Shown here piece by piece: positions 8,182 through 17,751 of a stretch of DNA of 64,000 nucleotides. A program made the position numbers and the translations under genes. The stretch is taken from the NCBI GenBank assembly GCA_965243625.1, contig CBDEVI010000002.1:2170001-2234000 (forward strand), in the 5' to 3' direction. The notes below the pieces were generated by a model. The model was not told where the DNA came from, searched no databases, and was given only the letters and a program-made list of their open reading frames with translations. How positions within the stretch are numbered: position 1 is the first letter of the stretch; every line of letters starts with the position of its first letter. Source of the DNA: JAJECS01 sp965243625 (GTDB taxonomy: Bacteria > Chloroflexota > UBA11872).

Positions 8182-8216
8182 TCAAACCCAGCCCCAGCGC
8201 CATTCGTGTGGGGTGC

Positions 8217-8291
8217 GGCGGAGTAGCTCAGAGGTAGAGCAGGGGACTCATAAGCCCTTGGCCGCAGGTTCGATTCCTGCCTCCGCTACCA
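8217..8291 (+). tRNA. tRNA-Met, elongator type (anticodon CAT)
   Basis: Acceptor GGCGGAG/CTCCGCT (first pair G-T), D-arm GCTC/GAGC, anticodon loop CTCATAA, T-arm GCAGG-TTCGATT-CCTGC, encoded CCA. The 31-39 pair is an A-G mismatch. G-C pairs at 4-69 and 5-68 argue against tRNA-Ile2, and the paired position 1 argues against initiator. Confidence 0.85.
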
Positions 8292-8295
8292 GCCG

Positions 8296-8379
8296 GCCGA
8301 GGTGGTGAAACTGGCAGACACGCAGTCCTCAGGAGGCTGTGAGCAACCGCTCGTGCGGGTTCGAATCCCGCCCTCGGCA
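8296..8379 (+). tRNA. tRNA-Leu (anticodon CAG)
   Basis: Acceptor GCCGAGG/CCTCGGC, anticodon loop CTCAGGA, long variable arm of class II tRNAs, T-arm GCGGG-TTCGAAT-CCCGC. CCA not encoded. Only four bases separate it from the tRNA-Met CCA end, so the pair is one transcript. Confidence 0.93.
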
Positions 8380-8423
8380 CCTCTCCATGCCGCCGCATGC
8401 TGCGTGACCCCGACGCCCCCGTC

Positions 8424-8472
8424 GTCATTCCGGCGGAGCCTGTCGCCGCGCAGGCGGGGAGCCAGAATCCAG
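8424..8472 (-). repeat. REP-like palindromic repeat, family 1, long variant in reverse orientation
   Basis: Reverse complement of the 45881 variant: GAATCCAG/CTGGATTC type ends around an internal CCCCGCCTGCGCGG-type hairpin with ACAGGCTCCGCCGG. It lies between tRNA-Leu and the end of the sialidase-like gene. Confidence 0.75.
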
Positions 8473-8572
8473 GCCGATTGATTCGGATGTCGCGGCGGCG
8501 ACCCCGACTTTCGCCGAGGTGACGGTGGAAGGCCGCGGTGCGCCGCCCCCGCCAGGGTCCTTCTGCGCACTG

Positions 8573-9742
8573 CTAGGCCGGTGGCGAGAAGATATAGCGG
8601 TACACGGCCCCCTGCCAGAAGTGGTCCGCGACCTCGCCGAGGCGGGTGAGGTAGATCTCGATGTCGAGGGTTTCGCGGTCTTCGAGGATGTTGAAGTTCG
8701 AGAGCTGCAGCGCTTCGGGTTCGTTTGGGCCGCGGTCGTCGACGAGCAACAGGCTGTCGCGCCGCACCAACGGGCCATCCTCGTCGATCTCGGCGATGTA
8801 GAGGGGGTAGCGCGGGCTGTTGCCGTCGGGCGGCTCCGGGGTGATGTTGGCGAGCCAGTAGAGCTTCCCGTTGCGCTCGGAGCGGATGAACCGATGGATG
8901 CTCGACGGGGAATAGAACCGTGAGCCGTCGTCGTAGCGCAGCTCCTGAAACGGCGAGAAGCGGCGGCCGCCGTCGTCGGAGACGCTGAACCACTTTCGCC
9001 CCGGGGTCGTGGCGGTGTGGCTGGCGCGGACGACGGTGAGCAGACGGCCATCGCGCAGCACGGCGACCTCCGGCTCCAGGACCCCGCGCGAGGAGCGCTC
9101 GGGCCCGAGGAACTCGATGTTCGATGCCTGCCACTCGCTCGACTGGGGCTCGCGACGCATGACGACCAGACCGCCGGCGGCGTGCGCGGCCTCTAGCTCA
9201 GCAGGGTGCGCCACCAGGGGCAGATAGGCCGTGCCGTCGGGCGCGATGGTGATGGCCTGGCCGGGATACGCGCGGTTGGTGGCGCAGAAGTCGGAATCAA
9301 ACGGATTCTCGGGATCGAAGTCGGGGCCTTCTTCGTACCGGAGCAGGGCTTCCGGCTCGGCGTCAGCCCAGGCGAAGACGTGGTCGTTGCATGGGTGCCG
9401 ATGGGACCCCCAGGCATGGGTATAGGCCGGAAGGCCGGGCCAGATGCGGCGCATCCGCAGCTGGTAGCGCCGGTCGCGGGCGCGGTCGACGTAGATGCCG
9501 GGCGGAGCGGTGACGATGCCGCCGCCGTCGAGATCCTGCACGATGCCGGGCAGGGTCTCGCGCTCCGTCCAGGTGCGGCCGTTGTCGGGTGAGGTGCGCT
9601 GCTCGAACTCGTGGTACTCGTCCGAGGCGCCGCTGGTTTGAAAGCGCTCGAGCCGCGTGAGGCCGGCGTCGATGTAGCTGACCGAATGCCACTGGGCGAT
9701 GTCTTCGCCGGCGGCGGGCAGATAGCGTTCGCGGGGCAGCAT
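8573..9742 (-). CDS. sialidase-like beta-propeller protein (BNR/Asp-box family)
   Basis: 389 residues without a signal peptide. Two clear Asp-box turns are visible, SPDNGRTW (about 51-58) and SDDGGRRF (about 258-265), plus blade-like strand repeats, as in six-bladed sialidase/exo-sialidase-fold proteins. The catalytic arginine triad of true sialidases was not identified, so sugar hydrolysis is unproven; many BNR proteins of this size in environmental genomes have unknown substrates. ATG at 9742, 42 bp downstream of the DUF4287/SRPBCC gene stop and on the same strand, so the two may be co-transcribed. Confidence 0.75.
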   Translation of the reverse strand: MLPRERYLPAAGEDIAQWHSVSYIDAGLTRLERFQTSGASDEYHEFEQRTSPDNGRTWTERETLPGIVQDLDGGGIVTAPPGIYVDRARDRRYQLRMRRIWPGLPAYTHAWGSHRHPCNDHVFAWADAEPEALLRYEEGPDFDPENPFDSDFCATNRAYPGQAITIAPDGTAYLPLVAHPAELEAAHAAGGLVVMRREPQSSEWQASNIEFLGPERSSRGVLEPEVAVLRDGRLLTVVRASHTATTPGRKWFSVSDDGGRRFSPFQELRYDDGSRFYSPSSIHRFIRSERNGKLYWLANITPEPPDGNSPRYPLYIAEIDEDGPLVRRDSLLLVDDRGPNEPEALQLSNFNILEDRETLDIEIYLTRLGEVADHFWQGAVYRYIFSPPA

Positions 9743-9784
9743 GGTTGAGGTCCGTCGAGCGGTCGTGCGGAGCGTAGCGAGCGG

Positions 9785-10324
9785 CTAGGTCACCTCGCCA
9801 GCAAGGCGGGCGAAGGCCGCCTTCCAATAGGCGCGCTTGGCCTCGACGTCGTCGCGGTCCGCGAGCTTGGAGTGCTGGACCACGACCTGGCTCTTCGATG
9901 GGCCCTTGGCATAGAACGCCACCTCGACGTTGGTGTGACCGTCGATCCAGGTGATGCGCAGTGACTTGCCGGGACGCGCCGTGCGGATGTGGGGCTCATC
10001 GTCGCCGAGCCAGCGCCGGCGGGATTCTTCCTCCGCCCAGGCCTCGTAGAGCCTTTCGGCGGCGACCGGCAGCGTCTTACTCACGCTGACCTGGTAGCCG
10101 CGGGGGGTCTGGTGCTCCTCACGCAGGCCGCGGATGCGCTCGTAGCCCACGGTGACTTCCTGGCTCCACCAGGGCGGGACGTCGTGGTGGTCACGCAGAT
10201 AGGCGGCGATGGCCGTGTGGCCGATGGTCATGCCGCCGGCGGCGTCCAGGATGGCGCACCACTCGTCCCAGGTCTTGCCGGTCTTGGCGGCGACGGCCGC
10301 GTCGCTGACGGGCGGCTTGGCGAT
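9785..10324 (-). CDS. DUF4287 plus SRPBCC (AHSA1-like) protein, apparently with a non-canonical start
   Basis: 179 residues if begun at ATC 10324. Residues about 14-65 match the DUF4287 pattern (TGKTWDEW, then HTAIAAYL, PPWWSQEVTVGYER). The rest is an SRPBCC/activator-of-Hsp90 (AHSA1)-like fold (VSVSKTLPVAAERLYEAW, RRRWL). The first ATG (10231) would remove the first conserved third of DUF4287. Between 10231 and the upstream in-frame stop at 10385 no ATG, GTG or TTG occurs. ATC at 10324, reading I/M-AKPPVSD, has GAGGA seven bases upstream. Function unknown. Confidence 0.7.
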   Translation of the reverse strand: MAKPPVSDAAVAAKTGKTWDEWCAILDAAGGMTIGHTAIAAYLRDHHDVPPWWSQEVTVGYERIRGLREEHQTPRGYQVSVSKTLPVAAERLYEAWAEEESRRRWLGDDEPHIRTARPGKSLRITWIDGHTNVEVAFYAKGPSKSQVVVQHSKLADRDDVEAKRAYWKAAFARLAGEVT

Positions 10325-10384
10325 GGCAGGTTCCTCAACGCGGACTGGCGGCGGATTCGACCCTACGGCTGGCCTGGCCGACCG

Positions 10385-10677
10385 TCAATGGCCCGCGTGG
10401 GCGAACAGCGGGGCATTCGCACTCCGTCATTCCGGCGGTGGGAGACCCATGCAAAGTCGGTTGGATGAAGAGTGGTCGGAGAAGGTCCACCAGCCGCCTG
10501 GCTCGGTGAATGGTGGATTCCCGCCTTCGCGGGAATGACGGAGGGGTTACACGAGGATCGCCGGAGGCGGGAATTCATACCCCCCTGCTTCGCCAGACTT
10601 ACCGAGGGATCAGACTGGGGAAGTCAACGCCTTATCCGACGGATCGTGGGACTCTCCCGCCGACCAAATCCCTCGGA
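10385..10677. other. intergenic stretch with one family 1 repeat
   Basis: About 290 bp between the DUF4287 gene and the end of recQ. It holds the repeat at 10514 and its upstream extension (about 10470-10513), which resembles the extension at 53500. No gene or clear terminator seen. Confidence 0.5.
10514..10546 (+). repeat. REP-like palindromic repeat, family 1
   Basis: ATTCCCGC-CTTC-GCGGGAAT hairpin followed by GACGGAGGGG. Its 5' flank (GGTCGGAG...CACCAGCC) is shared with the copy at 53546. Confidence 0.85.
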
Positions 10678-12840
<2,163 letters not shown>

Positions 12841-12841
12841 G

Positions 12842-13276
12842 CTAGACGCCGGGCAACGGCTTGCGGTTGTCGAAGCCCTCGTCGGTGCCGTGCCAGTAGG
12901 CAATGTCCTCTTCGCCGAGGCGCCAGCAGAGGTAGCAGTCCTCGCCATCGAGCTCCGAGAGGAAGTCGATAAGCCCGGTGGCGGGATCGCGCAGCAGGAT
13001 GTCGCGGGCGCGCAGCCAGGCCACCAGCGGCTGGACGTCCCAGAGCCCGGCGATGAGCCGCTGATGCGCCAGGCTCACGTCGACGGCGCCGGCGTCGGAC
13101 TCCTGGACGCGCTCGAAGGCCTGGCGATCCGGGTCAGCCTCCAGCCAGATGCGCCGCAGCTTCGCCAGCACCGGCCGTGCCTCGACGAGCAGCTCGTTGG
13201 CCTCGCCTAACGTGTAGCGCCGAAGCTCCGGCTCTTCGGGCTCGTCGCCGTGCAGCGATTCGGGTTCGTCATGCAT
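12842..13276 (-). CDS. DUF2203 family protein
   Basis: 144 residues starting MHDEPESLHGDEP. The DUF2203 hallmarks are present: YTLGEANELLVEARPVLAKL at the N-terminus and, near the end, GLIDFLSELDGEDCYLCWRL followed by GEEDIAYWHGTDEGF. The family is widespread in Chloroflexi and Deinococci with no known activity. ATG 13276 overlaps the folC stop by eight bases, which supports both this start and co-transcription with folC and recQ. Confidence 0.85.
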   Translation of the reverse strand: MHDEPESLHGDEPEEPELRRYTLGEANELLVEARPVLAKLRRIWLEADPDRQAFERVQESDAGAVDVSLAHQRLIAGLWDVQPLVAWLRARDILLRDPATGLIDFLSELDGEDCYLCWRLGEEDIAYWHGTDEGFDNRKPLPGV

Positions 13277-14636
13277 GGTCAGGCGCAGTATGGCGCAGCG
13301 GCCACATGGTGCGCTGCCGTTCGATCTCTTCCGTGGGATGCCAGCGCGACCGGATGTTGCCCGCCAGATAGAGGGACCCTGCCACGAGCACGCGTCCACC
13401 CGGAGGACAGATCTCCAGGGCGCGTTCCAAGGCGCGCAGCGGGTCGGGTTCGGCGGCGACCGCCGGATGCCCGGCCCCGCGGCCGGCCTGGGCGGCGACC
13501 GCGGCGGGCGTGGGCGGCTTGCCCAATACCTGGGGCTCGGTGGCGATCCAGGTTCGGACCGTGGGCCACAGGGGGGCGAGGACAGCGGCCGGCGACCGAT
13601 AGCCTACCGTGCCCGCCACGAGGATGCCGGCGTGCGGCAAGCACTCACGCCGCCAAAGCGCCGCCAGGGCGCGGGCCTTGTCGGGATTGTGCGCGCCGTC
13701 GAGGATGACGGCTGGACCATCGGGGGACGGCATACGTTCGTAACGCCCGGGCAGGGCGGCGGCGCGCGCGGCCTCATGCGCGGCGCCGTCGATTCGCGTG
13801 AATCCCTTCGCCACGAGCGCGTCGAGGGCCGCTTCCGCCAGGTTGTGATTTGTCGCCCGAAAGTCGTTGGGGGCCGTCGGGCCGGGCTCGATGAGGGTTG
13901 CCCCGGCACGGTCCACCTCGTCGATCACCACCGCCCGCGCCGGCGCCGGCATTTCGCCGATGACCGTGGGCACTCCCGGTCGCGCGATGCCGGCCTTGTG
14001 CCAGGCGATGTCGGCCAGCGACGGTCCCAGGCTCTTCTCGTGGTCCATGCCGACGGTGGTGATCACGTTGAGCAGCGGGTCGCAGACATTCGTCAGATCG
14101 AAGCGCCCGCCCGCACCGACCTCCAGGACCAGCGCGTCGACCCGGGCGCGGCGGAAGTATTCGAACGTCAGCGCCACCCAGACCATGCCGTAGGTCGGTG
14201 GCTGGCAGGGATCGGCGCGCTCGACGACGGGCCGGACCCACGCCGCCAGATCGGCCAGCTCGCCGGGACGGGCCAGCCGGCCGTCGAGCCAGAACTTCTC
14301 CAACGGCGTCTGCAGATAGGGAGTGACGTGCAGGCCGGCCGAATATCCGGCGGCCCGCAGTCCCTCCGCGATCTTGACCGCCACCGAGCCCTTGCCCGAG
14401 GTGCCCGCCACCAACACCACGGGCAGGCCGGCCTGCGGGTTGCCCAGCGCATCGAGAAAGCGATGCATGCGCGCCAGGCGTTCGCGGCCTCGCCGGCGTT
14501 GGTGGACCGGGGCGCGGGGCTGCGTGGGGCCGGCGGGGCCGCGGATGAGGCCGTTGATGTAGGCGGCGGCGGCACGGCCGGCGGCCAATTCCTCGGTGTC
14601 GACGGGCGCGGAGGGCTCGGGTCGCGGGTCAGCCAT
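13269..14636 (-). CDS. folC: bifunctional folylpolyglutamate synthase / dihydrofolate synthase
   Basis: 455 residues, normal for FolC. The Mur-ligase-type P-loop GTSGKGS (about 78-84), the substrate loop LHVTPYLQTPLEKFWLDG, the EVGAGGRFDLTN segment, TTVGMDHEKSLG and the C-terminal domain motif ILDGAHNPDKARAL are all visible. The enzyme adds glutamate to dihydropteroate/folates in the cytosol using ATP. ATG at 14636 with AGGAG upstream. Next gene overlaps by eight bases. Confidence 0.95.
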   Translation of the reverse strand: MADPRPEPSAPVDTEELAAGRAAAAYINGLIRGPAGPTQPRAPVHQRRRGRERLARMHRFLDALGNPQAGLPVVLVAGTSGKGSVAVKIAEGLRAAGYSAGLHVTPYLQTPLEKFWLDGRLARPGELADLAAWVRPVVERADPCQPPTYGMVWVALTFEYFRRARVDALVLEVGAGGRFDLTNVCDPLLNVITTVGMDHEKSLGPSLADIAWHKAGIARPGVPTVIGEMPAPARAVVIDEVDRAGATLIEPGPTAPNDFRATNHNLAEAALDALVAKGFTRIDGAAHEAARAAALPGRYERMPSPDGPAVILDGAHNPDKARALAALWRRECLPHAGILVAGTVGYRSPAAVLAPLWPTVRTWIATEPQVLGKPPTPAAVAAQAGRGAGHPAVAAEPDPLRALERALEICPPGGRVLVAGSLYLAGNIRSRWHPTEEIERQRTMWPLRHTAPDHA

Positions 14637-14682
14637 CGCCTGTTTGCTCCTGCCGCTCGAACATGTGCGCCGCGTCAGCCGG

Positions 14683-14904
14683 CTATGCGTCGCCGGACTG
14701 GTCGCGAGCGACGCTGATCCAAAAGCTGATTAGCAGGTGCTCGGCCTGGGCGCGTCGGTCGGTGGCGTCGCGCAGCGCCTGCATGTCGATGCCATTCGAC
14801 GTGACGGCGCCGTCGCGCAGCAGGTTGCCGACGGCCATCGAGGCTCGATTCCAACTGGCCGCCAGGCTGCGCAGCTCGCGGGCTTGACGTTCCGTCAGTG
14901 CCAT
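14683..14904 (-). CDS. small hypothetical protein, 73 residues
   Basis: A short, mostly helical protein (TERQARELRSLAASWNRAS...) with no recognised family. The gene is supported by a strong GAGGAGG site five bases before ATG 14904 and by an extended -10-like TGCTAGCGT just upstream. It heads the folC-DUF2203-recQ operon, 46 bp before folC. Confidence 0.65.
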   Translation of the reverse strand: MALTERQARELRSLAASWNRASMAVGNLLRDGAVTSNGIDMQALRDATDRRAQAEHLLISFWISVARDQSGDA

Positions 14905-14922
14905 CAGGCCTCCTCACGCGCC

Positions 14923-14931
14923 ACGCTAGCA
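14923..14931 (-). promoter_or_regulatory. extended -10 promoter-like site for the folC operon
   Basis: TGC-TAGCGT on the minus strand, 18 bp before the first start codon of the operon, giving a very short leader that still includes the Shine-Dalgarno. Confidence 0.45.
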
Positions 14932-14988
14932 CCACGCCCATACCGTCCGGTGCACGGGGCTTCCATCGCCGGCCGCCGCGGGGATGGG

Positions 14989-14997
14989 TGCTAAACT
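14989..14997 (+). promoter_or_regulatory. extended -10 promoter-like site for nuoEF
   Basis: TGC-TAAACT, 50 bp before the nuoE ATG. Matches the TGnTAnnnT pattern seen at other genes here. Confidence 0.5.
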
Positions 14998-15047
14998 CAC
15001 CCGCCATTTTCCAGGTGAACGGACGCGCCCGCGCGCGCCCTTGCTGC

Positions 15048-15578
15048 ATGGCCATTCACCACACTGAGCTCGAGACGCCGCCCGGCCGCGAGCCGTTGCC
15101 GGAGTCCGAGCGACCCAAGCTGGAGACGCTGCGGGAACAGCTGCAGCCCCTCAAGGAGCTGCCCGGATCGTCCATCGAGGCGCTCTACGCCGCCCAGGAG
15201 CTGTTTTCGTACGTGCCGCCCGAAGCGATCACCTTGATCGCCGAGGAGCTGCGCATCCCCGAGAGCCAGGTATTTGGCGTGGTGACCTTCTACACCATGT
15301 TCTCCCTCGAGCCGCAGCCGCCAAACGTGCTGCGGGTGTGCCGCGACTTGAGCTGCCACCTCGCCGGGGCGCCCAAGCTGATCGGCGCGCTGGAAGACGC
15401 GTTGGGCGTGCCGCACGGGCACTCGAGCCCCGACGGCCAATTCATCGTGAAAGTGGTCTCGTGCCTCGGCCTGTGCGACAAGCAGCCGGCCCTGCTGGTC
15501 AATCTCGATCAGCACGGCCCGGTGATGCCGGACGACGTGCCGAATCTGCTCGACGACATCCGGAACGGCGCGGGCTGA
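15048..15578 (+). CDS. nuoE: NADH-quinone oxidoreductase subunit E-like, 2Fe-2S thioredoxin-fold protein
   Basis: 176 residues from ATG 15048. The N-terminal helical bundle (LKELPGSSIEALYAAQELFSY...) and the C-terminal thioredoxin-like domain carry the four 2Fe-2S ligands as C-x4-C (CRDLSC) and C-x3-C (CLGLC), the NuoE pattern. With NuoF it forms the NADH-oxidising tip of complex I, or of an NAD-linked formate dehydrogenase or hydrogenase. The stop overlaps the nuoF start (TGATG). No other nuo genes follow, so the assignment to complex I is open. Confidence 0.9.
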   Translation: MAIHHTELETPPGREPLPESERPKLETLREQLQPLKELPGSSIEALYAAQELFSYVPPEAITLIAEELRIPESQVFGVVTFYTMFSLEPQPPNVLRVCRDLSCHLAGAPKLIGALEDALGVPHGHSSPDGQFIVKVVSCLGLCDKQPALLVNLDQHGPVMPDDVPNLLDDIRNGAG

Positions 15579-16828
15579 TGGAGCTGGTCGTCACGCGCAA
15601 CTTCGGCAATCCCGAGCCTTGGACGCTGGCCAGCTACCGCGAGGCCGGGGGCTACGAAGCCCTCGAGCGCGTCCTGAAGGAAATGACTCCAGAGGACGTT
15701 ACGGAGTTGATCAAGGCGTCGGACCTCACCGGCCGCGGCGGCGCCTTCTTCCCGACCGGGCTGAAGTGGGAGTTTGTGCGCAAAGACCCCAAGACGCCCC
15801 GCTACGTGGTGGTGAATGCCGACGAGAGCGAGCCGGGGACCTATGTGAACCGCCTATCCCTCGAGCTGGATCCGCACATGACCATCGAGGGCATGATCAT
15901 CGCCGCGTACGCCGCAAACGCCGAGCGCGGCTATTTCTACATCCGCGGCGAGTACGGCCTGTCGCACGAGCGGGTGAAGGCCGCGCTGCGCGAGGCCTAC
16001 GATGCTGGATATCTCGGGCAGGGCATTTGCGGCCGGAGCGACTTCAACCTGGAGGTTGAGTTCCGACGCGGCGCCGGCGCCTACATCGTGGGCGAGGAGA
16101 CGGCGCTGTTCAATTCCCTGGAAGGCAAGCGAGGCAATCCGCGGTTCAAGCCGCCGTTTCCGACAAACTTCGGCGTGTGGGGTCTGCCCACCGCGATCAA
16201 CAACGTCGAGACGCTGGCCGCGGCGCCCGCCATCGTGATGAAGGGCGCCGAGTGGTTCAAGGGCCTTGGCATCGGCGACGCGGCGGGCACCAAGATGTAC
16301 TGCCTCTCGGGCAACGTGGTGAACCCCGTCTGCGTGGAACTGCCCCTGGGCGTCACGGCCCGCGAGGTGATCATGGACCACGGCGGCGGCGTGCCCGAGG
16401 GGCGGACGCTCAAGGGATTCAAGCCCGGCGGAGCATCGTCCGCGCCCCTCACCCCTGCCGAGCTCGACGCGCCGCTCGAACCCAAGTCGATGGCCGAGCT
16501 GGGCACGATCATGGGCACCGGCGGCGTCGTGGTGTTCGACGACACCGCGTGCATGGTCGACGTGGCCTACCGGGACGCACTGTTCTTCGAGGACGAGAGC
16601 TGCGGCTTTTGCATCCCCTGCCGCGAGGGCACGCCAAACCTGGTCCAGATCTGCGAGCGCATCCTCCACGGCCAGGGCACGATGGATGATCTGGACCTGC
16701 TAGAGGAACTGGGCGCCAGCATGATGGCGTCGTTCTGCGGGCTGGGGCACTTCGCGCACCAGCCGGTGCGCGGCGCGGTCAGCCGCTTCCGCGACGAGTT
16801 CGAAGCCTACATTCACGGTCGCCATTGA
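15578..16828 (+). CDS. nuoF: NADH-quinone oxidoreductase subunit F-like, FMN/NADH and 4Fe-4S protein
   Basis: 416 residues. The NADH/FMN domain shows GRGGAFFPTGLKWEF and VVNADESEPGTY; the SLBB region follows the GVWGLPTAINNVETLA stretch. The 4Fe-4S ligands are SCGFCIPCREG and a later C near SFCGLGHF. It oxidises NADH and passes electrons through FMN to Fe-S clusters. The ATG overlaps the nuoE stop. Only the E and F subunits are present; subunit G or a catalytic partner must be elsewhere, possibly the ferredoxin-domain gene cut at the left edge. Confidence 0.93.
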   Translation: MELVVTRNFGNPEPWTLASYREAGGYEALERVLKEMTPEDVTELIKASDLTGRGGAFFPTGLKWEFVRKDPKTPRYVVVNADESEPGTYVNRLSLELDPHMTIEGMIIAAYAANAERGYFYIRGEYGLSHERVKAALREAYDAGYLGQGICGRSDFNLEVEFRRGAGAYIVGEETALFNSLEGKRGNPRFKPPFPTNFGVWGLPTAINNVETLAAAPAIVMKGAEWFKGLGIGDAAGTKMYCLSGNVVNPVCVELPLGVTAREVIMDHGGGVPEGRTLKGFKPGGASSAPLTPAELDAPLEPKSMAELGTIMGTGGVVVFDDTACMVDVAYRDALFFEDESCGFCIPCREGTPNLVQICERILHGQGTMDDLDLLEELGASMMASFCGLGHFAHQPVRGAVSRFRDEFEAYIHGRH

Positions 16829-16879
16829 CGAGCGGGAGCCTGACTCCACGCGAACGGCAACGGCCAGGCGGGATGAGCG

Positions 16880-17626
16880 CTAGGCGTCCGTCGCACGGAA
16901 CGGACACCGGTCACGAAAGTCGCACCAGGCACAGTGCGGCCCGGGCGTGGCCGTGAAACTGCCGGCCTCGACCCGGTCCGCCGTCGTCGCATAGCGATCC
17001 AGCAACGCGGCGCTGTAGTTGGGGTCCGGCTCCACCGAGATGGCGGCGTTGTCAGCCAGGAAGTAGGCATCGAGCCGCTCGACGCGGCGTTCGTGCACCT
17101 GCTCCACGCCCAGCGCGTAGGTGTGCAGCTGGGCGCGCAGGCGGTCCGGCAGCCGGTCGGGGCGGCGACCGCTCTTGTAGTCGATGACGGCCGAGCCTGA
17201 CGGCGTCTCATCCACCCGATCGATCACACCCTCGATGGAATAGCCGGCCGCGGGCTCTGGTCGAAAGCGAAACCGCGACTCGAGCAGCACCGGTTGGCCG
17301 AGGTCCGTGTGGTTGGCCGACCAGTAGCCGTCGAGTAACGCTTGCCCATCCCGCCACATGTCGGGGAACCGCTCACGGTCGAGCTGCGGCGCGTCGTTCC
17401 AGTAGTCGGCGTGCAGACGGTCAAGGACCTGCTTGTCGACCTGCCGGCGAGCTTGCAGCCGCTCGAAGAGGCGGTGGAGCACCGCGTGCACGATCGCGCC
17501 CACGACGATCCGCGGCACGAAGGGCGTGGGCACGCGCTCGACGTAGCGATAGCGATAGGCCGTGGGGCAAAACTCGAAGAGCGACAGCTTGGTAAAGCTG
17601 AGCCGGGTCGCGCGCCGCGCGCTCAT
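16880..17626 (-). CDS. PD-(D/E)XK nuclease family protein with Fe-S-type cysteines (RecB/AddB-C/Cas4-like)
   Basis: 248 residues from ATG 17626. It starts with LSFTKLSLFEFCPTAYRYRY (first Cys), has GVIDRVD then VIDYKSGR (the D...D-x-K nuclease core of PDDEXK_1), and ends CAWCDFRDRCPF. The 1+3 cysteine pattern is that of 4Fe-4S RecB-family nucleases (AddB, Cas4). Such stand-alone proteins act on single-stranded DNA ends, but the exact role is unknown. No cas or add genes are nearby. A longer upstream frame overlaps the divergent gene and is rejected. Confidence 0.85.
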   Translation of the reverse strand: MSARRATRLSFTKLSLFEFCPTAYRYRYVERVPTPFVPRIVVGAIVHAVLHRLFERLQARRQVDKQVLDRLHADYWNDAPQLDRERFPDMWRDGQALLDGYWSANHTDLGQPVLLESRFRFRPEPAAGYSIEGVIDRVDETPSGSAVIDYKSGRRPDRLPDRLRAQLHTYALGVEQVHERRVERLDAYFLADNAAISVEPDPNYSAALLDRYATTADRVEAGSFTATPGPHCAWCDFRDRCPFRATDA

Positions 17627-17738
17627 GCCAGACCGTGGTGGCACAGACCCCGCGCTGGGCGTCGGGCTGCCGCGTGGGGTGCGTCTGCCACGCGTGTTCG
17701 CGCCCTGCGTCGCACCCCGCGTGGCTGCGTGTGTGCTG

Positions 17739-17744
17739 TATCCT
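17739..17744 (+). promoter_or_regulatory. -10-like hexamer immediately before a start codon
   Basis: TATCCT ends seven bases before ATG 17752. If used, transcription would start at or next to the ATG, giving a leaderless mRNA; no Shine-Dalgarno is visible. Confidence 0.35.
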
Positions 17745-17751
17745 GAGCGCC

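Noticed and set aside
8217..8291. Initiator tRNA-fMet
   Set aside because: Position 1 is paired (G-T) and the anticodon stem lacks the three G-C pairs of initiators.
13275..14717. 480-residue plus-strand frame opposite folC
   Set aside because: folC has complete motifs on the minus strand; the opposite frame is low complexity and spans the upstream gap.
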